Of a stretch of DNA of 64,000 nt, positions 10,035 to 18,521 are shown piece after piece. The notes under the pieces are model-generated. The model worked only from the letters and a program-made list of their open reading frames with translations. It had not been told where the DNA came from and did not search any database. This stretch comes from Corynebacterium capitovis DSM 44611 (GTDB lineage Bacteria; Actinomycetota; Actinomycetes; Mycobacteriales; Mycobacteriaceae). The DNA lies in assembly GCF_030440535.1 (NCBI RefSeq), contig NZ_CP047117.1:434001-498000 (forward strand), given 5' to 3'. The position numbers were made by a program, and so were the translations under genes. How positions within the stretch are numbered: the stretch's first letter is position 1; every line of letters starts with the position of its first letter.

Positions 10035-10484
10035 GTGTCCGGGTTGCGTCTGAGCGAAGGTGAGGTCGTGCTCGCCGATACCTGCAGCCCCCTCAGCGGG
10101 CTCGTTTTCCCGTTGCTCGAACTGATCGTGATCACCGGGGTGTGCTGGATCGCGATCGGGTGGATGGACGCGCACGCCGTCGACCCCCTCTTCCGTAACG
10201 CCGTGGTGCTGCTGTGGGCGGTGTTTGGGGTGGCGCGGTTTGCCGTCCCGGTTGTGTCCTCGCGGCGGCGGCGGTTCATGGTCACCGATCAGCGGGTCCT
10301 CGCCCGCGGGGCGCGGGGGAGCGTCGAGTCCATCCCGCTGCGCCAGATCCACTCCGCGCGGCGCAACGGGGGAGGGTTGTCTTTGGCCGTCTACGGCTAC
10401 GACCGTCCTCTGTATTACCCGGAGGTGGGGAAGGTAAAGAGGGTCGAGCGACTCCTGAACAGCAAGCTCGGACCCCGCGACTAA
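10035..10484 (+). CDS. PH domain-containing membrane protein
   Basis: Protein of 149 aa of the bPH2/YdbT-like type often found between birA and purK in corynebacteria. Two membrane segments (about 23-45 and 54-70) are followed by a cytosolic domain with RRRRFMVTDQRVLARG and IPLRQIHSARR, typical of bacterial PH folds. The start is a GTG. Its role is unknown; membrane or lipid association is an inference from the fold. Confidence 0.8.
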   Translation: MSGLRLSEGEVVLADTCSPLSGLVFPLLELIVITGVCWIAIGWMDAHAVDPLFRNAVVLLWAVFGVARFAVPVVSSRRRRFMVTDQRVLARGARGSVESIPLRQIHSARRNGGGLSLAVYGYDRPLYYPEVGKVKRVERLLNSKLGPRD

Positions 10485-10487
10485 GGT
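10482..10487 (+). promoter_or_regulatory. Putative -10 element of purK
   Basis: TAAGGT, 8 nt before the GTG at 10496. It supports that start over the ATG at 10514. Confidence 0.4.
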
Positions 10488-10495
10488 GTGTGGGC

Positions 10496-11662
10496 GTGAG
10501 AGATGCCCAAGGAATGCCCACCCTCGCTGTTATCGGCGACGGACAGCTCGCGCGCATGATGCATACTGCGGCGATCGAGCTCGGACTCGCGCCACGTGTT
10601 CTCGCCGGGAGCCCGGATTCGTCAGCGGCCCAGGTCTTCGGGGACGTCCGCATCGGCGACTACACCAACCTCGCCGACGTCGAGGAGATTGCCGCGGGCG
10701 CTTCTGCCGTGACCTTCGACCACGAGCACGTGCCCAATGAGCACGTGCACGCGCTTCTCGACGCCGGTGTGGCCGTCGAGCCCCGCCCCGCCGCCCTCAT
10801 CTACGCCCAGGACAAGCTCGAGCAGCGCCGCCGCCTGAAGCAGCTCGGTGCGCCGGTCCCAGCGTTCGCGGCCATCGCCTCGGTTGAGGACGCTAGCGAG
10901 TTCTGGCAGCGTGTCGACGGTGAGGTGTGCCTCAAGGCCACGCGCGGTGGCTACGACGGCCACGGAGTGTGGTTCCCAGAAACAGAGGAGGCCTTCCGCG
11001 CTGACGTCGAAAAGCTTCTCGCCGCGGGCACGCCCCTCTACGCCGAGCGTAAAATCGCTTTTGAGCGCGAGCTTTCCGCGATGGTCGCGCGCAACCGCTC
11101 CGGAGAAGTGCGGGCGTGGCCGGTCGTGGAATCGCGTCAGGACGACGGGATCTGCCGGGTGGCCATCGCCCCCGCGCCGGACTTGAGCTCCGAGGTGGCC
11201 GAGACCTGCCAGCGCCTCGCGGTGCGTATCGCCGAGGAGCTCGACGTCACGGGCGTGTTGGCCGTCGAACTGTTCGAGCACGACGGGACGATCACCGTCA
11301 ACGAGCTCGCCATGCGCCCCCACAACACCGGGCACTGGACGCAGGACGGGTGCGTGACCTCGCAGTTTGAGCAGCACCTCCGCGCGGTGCTGGACTGGCC
11401 GCTCGGGTCGGTGGAGATGACCGCGCCGGCGACGGTCATGGTCAACACCCTGGGCGGTTCGCGTGAGCCAGCCGTGATGATGGACCAGCGCGTGGCCGAG
11501 GTCATGCGCCGCTACCCGCAGGCAAAGGTCCACCTCTACGGCAAAGGTTGGCGGCCGGGCCGGAAGATGGGCCACGTCAACGTTGCCGCTGCGTCGGTGG
11601 GGGAGGCGCTACGAGTCGCCGAGGACGCCGCGCACTTCATTGTCACGGGAGAGTGGTCCTAA
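10496..11662 (+). CDS. purK: 5-(carboxyamino)imidazole ribonucleotide synthase PurK
   Basis: ATP-grasp enzyme of de novo purine synthesis (388 aa) that converts AIR, ATP and bicarbonate to N5-CAIR. The N-terminal motif GDGQLARMM, the DHEHVPNEH segment, the ATP-grasp lysine region [14 protein letters not shown] and the [12 protein letters not shown] segment identify it. I chose the GTG at 10496 because relatives carry a few residues before the first beta strand and a TAAGGT hexamer fits; the ATG at 10514 is the alternative. purE starts 2 nt after the stop and takes the product. Confidence 0.95.
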   Translation: MRDAQGMPTLAVIGDGQLARMMHTAAIELGLAPRVLAGSPDSSAAQVFGDVRIGDYTNLADVEEIAAGASAVTFDHEHVPNEHVHALLDAGVAVEPRPAALIYAQDKLEQRRRLKQLGAPVPAFAAIASVEDASEFWQRVDGEVCLKATRGGYDGHGVWFPETEEAFRADVEKLLAAGTPLYAERKIAFERELSAMVARNRSGEVRAWPVVESRQDDGICRVAIAPAPDLSSEVAETCQRLAVRIAEELDVTGVLAVELFEHDGTITVNELAMRPHNTGHWTQDGCVTSQFEQHLRAVLDWPLGSVEMTAPATVMVNTLGGSREPAVMMDQRVAEVMRRYPQAKVHLYGKGWRPGRKMGHVNVAAASVGEALRVAEDAAHFIVTGEWS

Positions 11663-11664
11663 AC

Positions 11665-12165
11665 ATGCAGCCTGTAGTCGGCCTCATCATGGGTTCGGAT
11701 TCGGACTGGGATACCGTCGCCCCCGCCGCCGACGTTCTTGCCGAGTTCTCCATCCCCTTCGAAGTCGGCGTCGTCTCCGCCCACCGCACCCCGGAGAAGA
11801 TGCTCGCCTACGCCAAGAGCGCCCACCAGCGCGACCTGAAAGTCATCATCGCTTGCGCCGGGGGAGCAGCCCACCTGCCGGGTATGGTCGCCGCCGCAAC
11901 ACCTCTGCCAGTGATCGGCATCCCGCGAGCGCTGAAGGATCTCGACGGCCTGGATTCGCTGCTCTCCATCGTCCAGATGCCGGGCGGGGTGCCCGTGGCC
12001 ACGGTGTCCATCGGCGGCGCGAAGAACGCCGGCTTGCTCGCCGCGCGCATCATCGGCGCCTCCGACCCCGCGGTGTTAGACCGCATGGCGCGCTACCAGG
12101 CGGACATGGCCGCGGAGGTGGAGCGCAAAGATGATGCCCTGCGCGCGCGGCTCATGGGCGAGTAA
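11665..12165 (+). CDS. purE: N5-carboxyaminoimidazole ribonucleotide mutase PurE
   Basis: Class I PurE (166 aa) that isomerises N5-CAIR to CAIR in purine synthesis. It contains the signature MGSDSDW near the start, SAHRTPEKM with the catalytic His, and the glycine-rich [12 protein letters not shown]. The ATG at 11665 follows the purK stop directly, with GGGAGAG upstream. The next gene begins within its 3' end, so purK, purE and the DUF218 gene form one transcription unit. Confidence 0.97.
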   Translation: MQPVVGLIMGSDSDWDTVAPAADVLAEFSIPFEVGVVSAHRTPEKMLAYAKSAHQRDLKVIIACAGGAAHLPGMVAAATPLPVIGIPRALKDLDGLDSLLSIVQMPGGVPVATVSIGGAKNAGLLAARIIGASDPAVLDRMARYQADMAAEVERKDDALRARLMGE

Positions 12166-12625
12166 CCCGATCGTCGTCTTAGGCGCCCGCGTCACGGACG
12201 GGCGCCCCTCCCGCATGCTTGAGGCCCGCTTATCGACGGCACTGTCCCTCTGGCACGACAACCCCTCCCGCCTGCTGGTGGTCAGCGGTCTCGGCGAAGC
12301 CGGGGTGATGGCTGACTGGCTCACCGAGCGCGGCGTGCCCCCGGAGCGCGTCGTGCAGGAGCCGCGTGCCCGCTCCACCAACGAGAACCTGGAGAACGCC
12401 CGCGCCCTGTTCCCGAGCGCGGGGTGCCTGACTGTCGTGACAAACGGCTTTCATGTCGCACGCACCAAAGTGTGGGCGTGGCACCTAGGGATTCCCGTTG
12501 ACATGATCGCCGCAGCCACCCCGCCGCGCTCGCGACTCCGAAACTACAGCCGGGAGGTGGTGGCGCTGCCGCATTCGGCGGCGCGGGTGGTGTGGCGGAG
12601 GTTGGTGAGGTGGTCGGAGCGCTAG
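12131..12625 (+). CDS. YdcF/SanA-like DUF218 family protein
   Basis: Protein of 164 aa with the DUF218 pattern: [10 protein letters not shown] at the N-terminus, [10 protein letters not shown], a conserved acidic-aromatic segment with STNENLENA, and [14 protein letters not shown]. Related proteins are SanA/YdcF-like, with roles in the envelope or an unknown nucleotide-binding function; substrate unknown. It lacks the N-terminal membrane anchor many relatives have. It overlaps purE by 35 nt in another frame, which fits cotranscription. Confidence 0.82.
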   Translation: MMPCARGSWASNPIVVLGARVTDGRPSRMLEARLSTALSLWHDNPSRLLVVSGLGEAGVMADWLTERGVPPERVVQEPRARSTNENLENARALFPSAGCLTVVTNGFHVARTKVWAWHLGIPVDMIAAATPPRSRLRNYSREVVALPHSAARVVWRRLVRWSER

Positions 12626-12699
12626 CGTTACGGCGCCCACGGCTCCCCCCCACCGACCCAGAAGCCCGACAATGCGGTGAGTTAAAGGGGGGAAGGGCG

Positions 12700-12876
12700 T
12701 CACCGTTTCCAGCGACGGTAGAGGAGGAACGTCGACACGCACAGGGCCCCGGCCAGGAGGCCCGGCCAGAGAGCGGGGTCCGGCCGAAACAGGTTCACAA
12801 CAGCCTGGATCACCGAGATGAATGCGAAGAACCCGACGAAGCCGATGAGGGTCTGCCACAACAAATCCCGGCGCAC
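12700..12876 (-). CDS. Small membrane protein at the end of the tus-like operon
   Basis: Protein of 58 aa starting with GTG 2 nt after the tusG stop. It has two hydrophobic helices (about 8-28 and 36-53) joined by a short polar loop with RPDP, and ends in a basic RRWKR tail. A small membrane protein gene (cg0833) also occurs in the C. glutamicum trehalose-uptake locus, so this is probably its counterpart. Function unknown. Confidence 0.75.
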   Translation of the reverse strand: MRRDLLWQTLIGFVGFFAFISVIQAVVNLFRPDPALWPGLLAGALCVSTFLLYRRWKR

Positions 12877-12878
12877 GG

Positions 12879-13700
12879 CTAGCCCTTCACCCCGCCCGCG
12901 GTCAGCCCGGAGACGATGCGGCGCTGGAAGACCAGCACCATGATGATCAGCGGCACCGTGACGAGGGAGCCGGCGGCCATAATCGCGGCGTAGGGGTACT
13001 CGAAGGCGCTGGGCCCGGCGAAGCGGGCGATGGCGACGGTCACGGGTTCGGTTGCGGTGTTGGAGAGCTGGCGGGCGAGCATGAACTCGTTCCAGGTGGT
13101 GATGAACGCCAGGATCGCGGTGGTGAAGATGGCAGGGGCCGCCAGGGGCAGGAGGACGAGGCGGAAGGCTTGGCCGCGGCTGGCGCCGTCGACACGAGCG
13201 GCCTCCTCGAGGTCCCACGGCAGCTGCTGGAAGAAGGATACGAGAGTGTAAATCGTCAGCGGCAAGGCGAAGGAGATGTTCGGGATGATCATGGCGCGGT
13301 AGGTGCCTATCCACCCGAGGTCGCCGAAGAGCTGGAACAGGGGGGTGACAAGCGCGATGCCGGGGAACATCGACGCGGCGAGGATGATGCCGGTGACGAT
13401 ACCCTTGCCGGGGAAGTCGAGGCGGGCCAGCGCGTACGCCGTGAAGACCCCGAGGAGGACGGCGAGTGCGGTCGTCGATAAGGAAATGAGCAGGGAGTTG
13501 CCGATCGCCCCGAGGAAGTCGTTTCCCTTGTCCGTGGCTAGTGCGTCGCGGTAATTGTCGAGCATGAGGTGCGTGGGCCACGGTGTCGTGTCAAAGGTGT
13601 GGTCCTTGTCGCGCAGGGCGGTGACCACCATCCAGTAGAAGGGGGCCAGGCCCCACACCATGATGAAGACCACGCCTACGTAGTGCCAGAGCTTTTTCAT
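12879..13700 (-). CDS. tusG: Carbohydrate ABC transporter permease (TusG-like)
   Basis: MalG-type inner-membrane permease of 273 aa with six predicted membrane helices. It has the cytoplasmic EAA loop EAARVDGASRGQAFR, which docks an ABC ATPase. It starts 3 nt after the tusF stop. Position downstream of the purK/purE block and similarity to the trehalose importer suggest trehalose uptake, which in corynebacteria recycles trehalose from mycolate transfer. Other disaccharides cannot be excluded. No ATPase gene is adjacent. Confidence 0.85.
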   Translation of the reverse strand: MKKLWHYVGVVFIMVWGLAPFYWMVVTALRDKDHTFDTTPWPTHLMLDNYRDALATDKGNDFLGAIGNSLLISLSTTALAVLLGVFTAYALARLDFPGKGIVTGIILAASMFPGIALVTPLFQLFGDLGWIGTYRAMIIPNISFALPLTIYTLVSFFQQLPWDLEEAARVDGASRGQAFRLVLLPLAAPAIFTTAILAFITTWNEFMLARQLSNTATEPVTVAIARFAGPSAFEYPYAAIMAAGSLVTVPLIIMVLVFQRRIVSGLTAGGVKG

Positions 13701-13703
13701 CGC

Positions 13704-14711
13704 TTAAGCCTCCTTCGCGTGTCGACGCCCCTGGCGTTCCTGGGTCCCGCCGACATTGGCCCCGAGGAAGCGGATCATGACAAACGCGACCGCGAAAATG
13801 AGCAGGAAGATGAGGGTGGACATCGCGGAGGCGGAATTGAAGTTGCCCTGCCGCATGTCCTCGACGACAAGCTGGGACATTGTCGCGGTGGGCGAGTTTG
13901 AGGAACCCGAGATCATGATGACGGGCAGATCGTAAATCCGCAGCGCGTCGAGGGTGCGGAACAGCACCGCGACCATGAGCGCAGGGCGGACCAAGGGGAG
14001 GGTAATGCGGGTGAATTGCTGCCACCGGCTCGCGCCGTCGACGCGGGCCGCTTCGTAGACATCACGGGGGATCATCTGCAACCCCGCGAGGATGAGCAGC
14101 GCCATGAATGGAGCGGTCTTCCACACGTCGGCGATGATGACCGCGAACCGCGCCGCCCACGGATCCGTCGTCCAGGCGATGCTCGTGCCCAGCAACGAAT
14201 TGACGATGCCCGCAGGGGCGAACATGAACTGCCACAGCTTCGCCGTCACGGCGGTGGGGATGGCCCAGGGAATGAGAACCGCGGCGCGGATCAGCGCGCG
14301 GCCGCGGGACTCCGTATTCATGATCAGGGCCATGAGCAGGCCCAAAACGGTCTCAATTGTCACAGTGACGACAGCGAAGAACAGGGTGATCTTCACGGCG
14401 GGCCAGAAATCCGTGGCGAGCACACCGGGAGGGCAGGCCACCGCGTTACCCGAGGCGGACATGCATCGGTTGGTCACCCAGTAGGCGTAGTTGTCTAACC
14501 CGGCGAAGCCGCCCTCCGTAAACAAACCGGTCGCGGGGTCAAGGCGACGGTTTGATTGGAAAGACAGCCACACCGCGCGGACGATGGGATAACCGATCAC
14601 GATCGCGAGAACAACGAGCGCGGGGGCGATGAGACCCGTTGCTTTCTTCGTATCGCGGGTTCTCGCCGCTGTGCTCGCGGGCGCCCGCGAAGGGGTTGGT
14701 GCTGTGGTCAT
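13704..14711 (-). CDS. tusF: Carbohydrate ABC transporter permease (TusF-like)
   Basis: MalF-type permease of 335 aa with a Thr/Ala-rich cytoplasmic N-terminus, about six membrane helices and the EAA motif EAARVDGASRWQQFT. An extended periplasmic loop after the first helix contains two cysteines (NRCMS and ACPPG) that could form a disulfide. GAGG lies 5 nt upstream of the ATG. It pairs with tusG to form the channel and with the tusE lipoprotein for substrate delivery. Confidence 0.85.
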   Translation of the reverse strand: MTTAPTPSRAPASTAARTRDTKKATGLIAPALVVLAIVIGYPIVRAVWLSFQSNRRLDPATGLFTEGGFAGLDNYAYWVTNRCMSASGNAVACPPGVLATDFWPAVKITLFFAVVTVTIETVLGLLMALIMNTESRGRALIRAAVLIPWAIPTAVTAKLWQFMFAPAGIVNSLLGTSIAWTTDPWAARFAVIIADVWKTAPFMALLILAGLQMIPRDVYEAARVDGASRWQQFTRITLPLVRPALMVAVLFRTLDALRIYDLPVIMISGSSNSPTATMSQLVVEDMRQGNFNSASAMSTLIFLLIFAVAFVMIRFLGANVGGTQERQGRRHAKEA

Positions 14712-14753
14712 GCGTGCCTCGGAAACGTCTGAAAAGGGGAGTGAATGGGCAAA

Positions 14754-14786
14754 GCGCCCGCACCTAACAGGATAGGTGGCGGGCGC
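14754..14786 (-). terminator. Intercistronic hairpin between tusE and tusF
   Basis: GCGCCCGCACCTA pairs with its complement, with one bulged G, around a 6-nt loop (arms 14754-14766 and 14773-14786). There is no U-tract. It probably acts as a partial terminator or 3' stabiliser that keeps binding-protein expression above permease expression. Confidence 0.6.
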
Positions 14787-14804
14787 CGCAAAGTATGGAT
14801 TTTC

Positions 14805-16079
14805 TTAGGAGGCCTGCTTGATCGCCGCGGCCATATCGCGGGTCGCGTCGTCGACGCTCTTGCCGGAGGTCAGCGCAGCATAGGCATTGTCCTGGATGGC
14901 CTTGGAAATGGCGGGGTAGAACGGCGAAACGGGGCGCGGCTTCGCGTTCTCTAGCGACGCCTTCAGGGCCGGGAGGTAGGGCTGCTCGGCGATGAGCGCC
15001 TCGTCGTCGTAAATCGAGGCCAGGACCGGCGGGAACGATGCCTCCGCCAGGGAGCGCTGGTTGTCGGCGTTAACGACGAACTGGATGAAGTCTTTCGCCG
15101 TGTGCTTGTGCTTCGAGTTGACGTTGATCCCGTTGTTGTAGCCACCAAGGGTGGACACGCCCACCCCGTCCTTGCCGACGAGCGGCTGCACCTCGACGTT
15201 AATGCCCGCCTTCTTCGCGTTGGCGTACATGTACGGCCAGTTGATCGCGAAAGCGGTCTTGCCCTCGGTAAAGGCGAGGTTGGTCTCCTCTTCGGTGGCG
15301 GAGGTTGAGGAGGCGGCGATTGTGTGGTCGGCGTAGGCGTCGACAAGTGCCTGCAGGCCCGCCTTCGCCTCGGAGGACTCGACGGCCGGGGCGCCGGAGG
15401 AATCCAGGACCTCGCCACCCCAGCCGTTCATGAAGCCCACGGCGTTGACGGTCAGGCCCTCGTACTGCTTGAGCTGGGTGGTGAGGCAGTCCGTCTGGAT
15501 GGCGGCGCAGGCGGACTTGATGTCGGCGAACTTATCCGGCGCCTGGGCGACGATGCCGGAGTTGCGGAAGAGCAGCTGGCCGTTGGTGTTCTGCGGCAGC
15601 GCGTAGAGCTTGCCGCCGTAGGTCGCGGACTGTACGGGTGCCTCGAGCAGCCCCGCGGTGTCGACGGCGTAGTCGCCCTCGAGAGGAACGAGCCACTGGT
15701 TCGCGGCGAAGTCCGCGGTCCAGACGACGTCGAGCGCCATGACGTCGTAGTCGGAGTTACCGGCCTGCAGCGACTGCACCAAGGTGTCGCGCTGGTCATC
15801 GGCCTCGCCGGCGAGCTCAGCGAGGGTGACCTTCTCGTCCGGGTGGGCGGCGTTCCACTTTTCGATGATCGGGGCGATCTTGTCCGTGTCGTTGCGGCCC
15901 ATCGCGAAGGTGATGGGGCCGCGGGCCTCGCTGGACGCGCTAGAACTCGACGAAGCGGAGGAGCTAGCGGAGTTGCTGGAGCCCGAGGAGCTATCGGAGG
16001 AGCACGCCGCCAGGGCGGTGGTGGCCAATGCGGCCGCACAGAGAACCGCGCCGGACTTGAAGGAGGCCGGGAAATTCAT
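14805..16079 (-). CDS. tusE: Sugar ABC transporter substrate-binding lipoprotein (TusE/LpqY-like)
   Basis: Extracytoplasmic solute-binding protein of 424 aa, family 1. The N-terminus is a lipoprotein signal ending in TALAACSS (lipobox Cys), followed by a Ser-rich linker and then the binding fold with ITFAMGRND, WTADFAANQWLVPL and GKTAFAINWPYMY. The ATG at 16079 has AAAGG upstream, and the extension to 16133 lacks signal-peptide character. It delivers a sugar, most likely trehalose by synteny, to the tusF/tusG permease. Confidence 0.88.
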   Translation of the reverse strand: MNFPASFKSGAVLCAAALATTALAACSSDSSSGSSNSASSSASSSSSASSEARGPITFAMGRNDTDKIAPIIEKWNAAHPDEKVTLAELAGEADDQRDTLVQSLQAGNSDYDVMALDVVWTADFAANQWLVPLEGDYAVDTAGLLEAPVQSATYGGKLYALPQNTNGQLLFRNSGIVAQAPDKFADIKSACAAIQTDCLTTQLKQYEGLTVNAVGFMNGWGGEVLDSSGAPAVESSEAKAGLQALVDAYADHTIAASSTSATEEETNLAFTEGKTAFAINWPYMYANAKKAGINVEVQPLVGKDGVGVSTLGGYNNGINVNSKHKHTAKDFIQFVVNADNQRSLAEASFPPVLASIYDDEALIAEQPYLPALKASLENAKPRPVSPFYPAISKAIQDNAYAALTSGKSVDDATRDMAAAIKQAS

Positions 16080-16190
16080 AATATTCACCTTTCGGTAACG
16101 TTCGGTTCTCTCAATGTAGTTTCCTGAGCGCAAACGGTGGGAGGGAATGCCCGAATGGGGGTGAACCGGGGGTGACCCTGCGGGGTGCGC

Positions 16191-16841
16191 CTACGGGAGG
16201 TCCTCGGCGTTTTCCACCGCGCGGATGTGGCGGGCGCGGGCATCGTCAAGCGGTCCGGTCGCGATGACGACCGAGCCGCCGGCCGCGAGGGGGGCCATGA
16301 CAGAGCGTTCGAAGTCGGCGGCCGTTGCCCAGGGATGAATGAAGTAGCGTTGCGCGCCCAGGGTCGGATCCCTCCACGAGCTGATGTCGGGGCCGGGCCC
16401 GTCGTAAGTATCGCCGTAGAAGCGCACGGTCGGGCCGAAATCGACGGTGCCCGGTGGAAGAGTACCACCGGTTTCTTCGACGCCGCGGCCGAAGGGGTCG
16501 CGCGTGACCACGGCGACCTCCGCCTCCGTCCAGAGCGCTGCCCGCTCAGGGGAGGTGAAAACGACATCGCCGGTAGTGCCCTCCGGGGTGAACACCGGGG
16601 CGTGTCCTGATGCATACGCGCCTAAAGCGATGACCGCGGCGTGCCACGACGCGGGGAGGTCCACGACAACGGTGGCGCCGGCGTCGAGCTCGAACTCCTC
16701 GTCGAGCATGTTGGCTACCTTGTTCGCCCAATTGTCCAGCGTCTGAGCCGAAAACTCTATCCGAGAGCCGTCGACTTCGTCGTACACCGTGAGGCGGGGT
16801 ATCGACGGGTTGTTGTGCAGGAGGGGGGAGAGAAGCGCCAC
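16191..16841 (-). CDS. TIGR03089 family protein (truncated adenylate-forming-like)
   Basis: Protein of 216 aa resembling the N-terminal part of acyl-CoA ligases: LTVYDEVDGSRIEFSA, LDNWANKVANML, VVVDLPASWHAAVIALGA and VVFTSPERA. It lacks the AMP-binding core (Ser/Thr/Gly P-loop and YGxTE) and the C-terminal lid, so adenylation activity is unlikely. Its counterpart in M. tuberculosis is Rv3268, also next to an LCP gene. It starts 24 nt after the LCP stop and is probably cotranscribed. Function unknown. Confidence 0.8.
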   Translation of the reverse strand: MALLSPLLHNNPSIPRLTVYDEVDGSRIEFSAQTLDNWANKVANMLDEEFELDAGATVVVDLPASWHAAVIALGAYASGHAPVFTPEGTTGDVVFTSPERAALWTEAEVAVVTRDPFGRGVEETGGTLPPGTVDFGPTVRFYGDTYDGPGPDISSWRDPTLGAQRYFIHPWATAADFERSVMAPLAAGGSVVIATGPLDDARARHIRAVENAEDLP

Positions 16842-16865
16842 GAGGAGTCCTTCAACGATTGCTGG

Positions 16866-18437
16866 TTAGTTCACACAGCGGGGGCCTGACCCGCCGGCGT
16901 TGATCTCTGGGCCCACCACCGCTGTGCCGAAATCCTCGCCGGGGGTGCCCACCGTCTCTGAGATGGACGGCTCTGTGGACGAGGTCGCCGTGCTGGAAGG
17001 GCCGGAGTATTCCGGCCCGATCACGACAATGAGGCTGGTGCTGTCCAACCCGCTGTTGGCGGTGACGGGCACCCCGCCCAAGAGCTGGGCGAGGCGGCGC
17101 GCGGCGGGGTCCTGCGGGTCGCGCGCGACAACCTGCGAGGAGGAGTAAACACCGGGCTGGGCGTTGGTGACGTCGGCAATGGAGGCGCCCTGCTCCTGCA
17201 GGTAGGCCGCGACCGCCCCCGCGAGGCCCTCCTCATCTCCCGCGTTGAGCGCATGGATGCTGTACTCAGCCAGCTCACCGCTTCCCGCGGTCGCGGAGGG
17301 GGATGCGGATGTCGTCGCGGATTCCGATGCCGCAGCGGCCGGGTCCACGACGCTATCCATGAAGTCGTGGACCTGTTTCACGTCCACGGTGATAATCGAC
17401 TCCCCGTAGTCTCCGACCCCGTCGACGGATGTGACGGGGATCGTGGTGAAGGTGACGTTGCCCCCGCCGAGGCCCGACATTTGCTGGGCGAAGTTCACGA
17501 CGTCCCACCCTTGGTCCAGGGTCACGGAGCGCTCCGCGGCGGTGGACAAATCCCGCAGCTTGCTCGGGTTGGTCAGAGTTCCCGCGGAGAGGACCTTTTG
17601 CACGAGCGAAGCGAGGTACGCCTGCTGGCGGACAATCCGGTCGAGGTCACCACGGGGCAGGTCGTGGCGCTGGCGAACGAACGACAGCGCTTGAACCCCG
17701 TCGAGGGTCTGTCGTCCGGCGGGGAAGTTGGCGCCGGACAGCGGCTCGTCGACCGGCTCATTGAGGCACACGTCGACGCCGCCGACGGCGTCGGTAAGAA
17801 GCGCGAAACCGAGCAACCCCACCTGCGCAAAGTGGTCTACCTCGACCCCCGTGAGGGAGGCCACGGCCGAGATCAAACCTTCCTGACCCGCGCGCGCGAC
17901 CTGCTGCTCCAGGGCGGACCCTTCGGCCACTCCGCTTTCGAGCAGCTCGGTCCGCTTCTCCATCGCGTGGGCGGCATAGACGCCGTTGATCTTCGTGTTC
18001 CCGTAATCCGCGTCATGGATATAGGTATCGCGGGGAATGGAGATCGCCGTCGCCCGCGACCCGTCCTCCGGGATGCGAACGACCATAATGGTGTCGGTGT
18101 TGATCTCGCCCTCCGACACTCCCGCGTTGAGCCTGGCGAGCTCCTCCTCGCTGAGCGGGTTGCCCTGGGCGTCCGTGCGCGAATCGGACCCGATCAGCAA
18201 AATGTCCGTTGCGCCGTCGAGACCGACGTTCTTGCCCCTATTTAGCTGCAGCTCGGAGGCGCTCAGCGAGCCGCCGAGGCGTCCGACGGAGAAGTACCCA
18301 ATGCCGGATACCGCCACGATCGCAGCCGATGTCAGGGCGAGCACACCCTTGACGACGGGATGTCCCTGCTGGCTGACGTCCCTCTCGCGGGAAGGGGCCG
18401 CCTGGATGTGGCGGGCGCGCCTGGAGGTGTCGTTCAC
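16866..18437 (-). CDS. LytR-CpsA-Psr (LCP) family protein with LytR_C domain
   Basis: Membrane-anchored cell-wall ligase of 523 aa. It has a short cytosolic tail, one membrane helix (about 23-45), then the LCP catalytic domain with DILLIGSDSRTD, NTDTIMVVRIP, the conserved Arg-Asp of ISIPRDTY and FVRQRHDLPRGDLDRI. A C-terminal LytR_C domain and a Ser/Thr-rich tail follow. LCP proteins transfer polyprenyl-linked glycans to peptidoglycan; in corynebacteria the expected substrate is arabinogalactan. The divergent wbbL makes the linker of that polymer. The GTG at 18437 has TATACT 7 nt upstream and no Shine-Dalgarno. Confidence 0.92.
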   Translation of the reverse strand: MNDTSRRARHIQAAPSRERDVSQQGHPVVKGVLALTSAAIVAVSGIGYFSVGRLGGSLSASELQLNRGKNVGLDGATDILLIGSDSRTDAQGNPLSEEELARLNAGVSEGEINTDTIMVVRIPEDGSRATAISIPRDTYIHDADYGNTKINGVYAAHAMEKRTELLESGVAEGSALEQQVARAGQEGLISAVASLTGVEVDHFAQVGLLGFALLTDAVGGVDVCLNEPVDEPLSGANFPAGRQTLDGVQALSFVRQRHDLPRGDLDRIVRQQAYLASLVQKVLSAGTLTNPSKLRDLSTAAERSVTLDQGWDVVNFAQQMSGLGGGNVTFTTIPVTSVDGVGDYGESIITVDVKQVHDFMDSVVDPAAAASESATTSASPSATAGSGELAEYSIHALNAGDEEGLAGAVAAYLQEQGASIADVTNAQPGVYSSSQVVARDPQDPAARRLAQLLGGVPVTANSGLDSTSLIVVIGPEYSGPSSTATSSTEPSISETVGTPGEDFGTAVVGPEINAGGSGPRCVN

Positions 18438-18444
18438 GGGGGGA

Positions 18445-18450
18445 AGTATA
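18445..18450 (-). promoter_or_regulatory. Putative -10 element of the LCP gene
   Basis: TATACT on the minus strand, 7 nt before the GTG start; leaderless configuration. It is one of the closest matches to the -10 consensus (TATAAT) in the window. Confidence 0.5.
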
Positions 18451-18505
18451 CGATAAGCATGGCCCCGCCCCCGCGCGCCCGCCGGGAGAAACGGGTGCGG
18501 CTGGG

Positions 18506-18511
18506 TAGGGT
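18506..18511 (+). promoter_or_regulatory. Putative -10 element of wbbL
   Basis: TAGGGT, 10 nt before the GTG at 18522, predicting a leader of only about 3 nt. Confidence 0.4.
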
Positions 18512-18521
18512 GTGGGGCATT

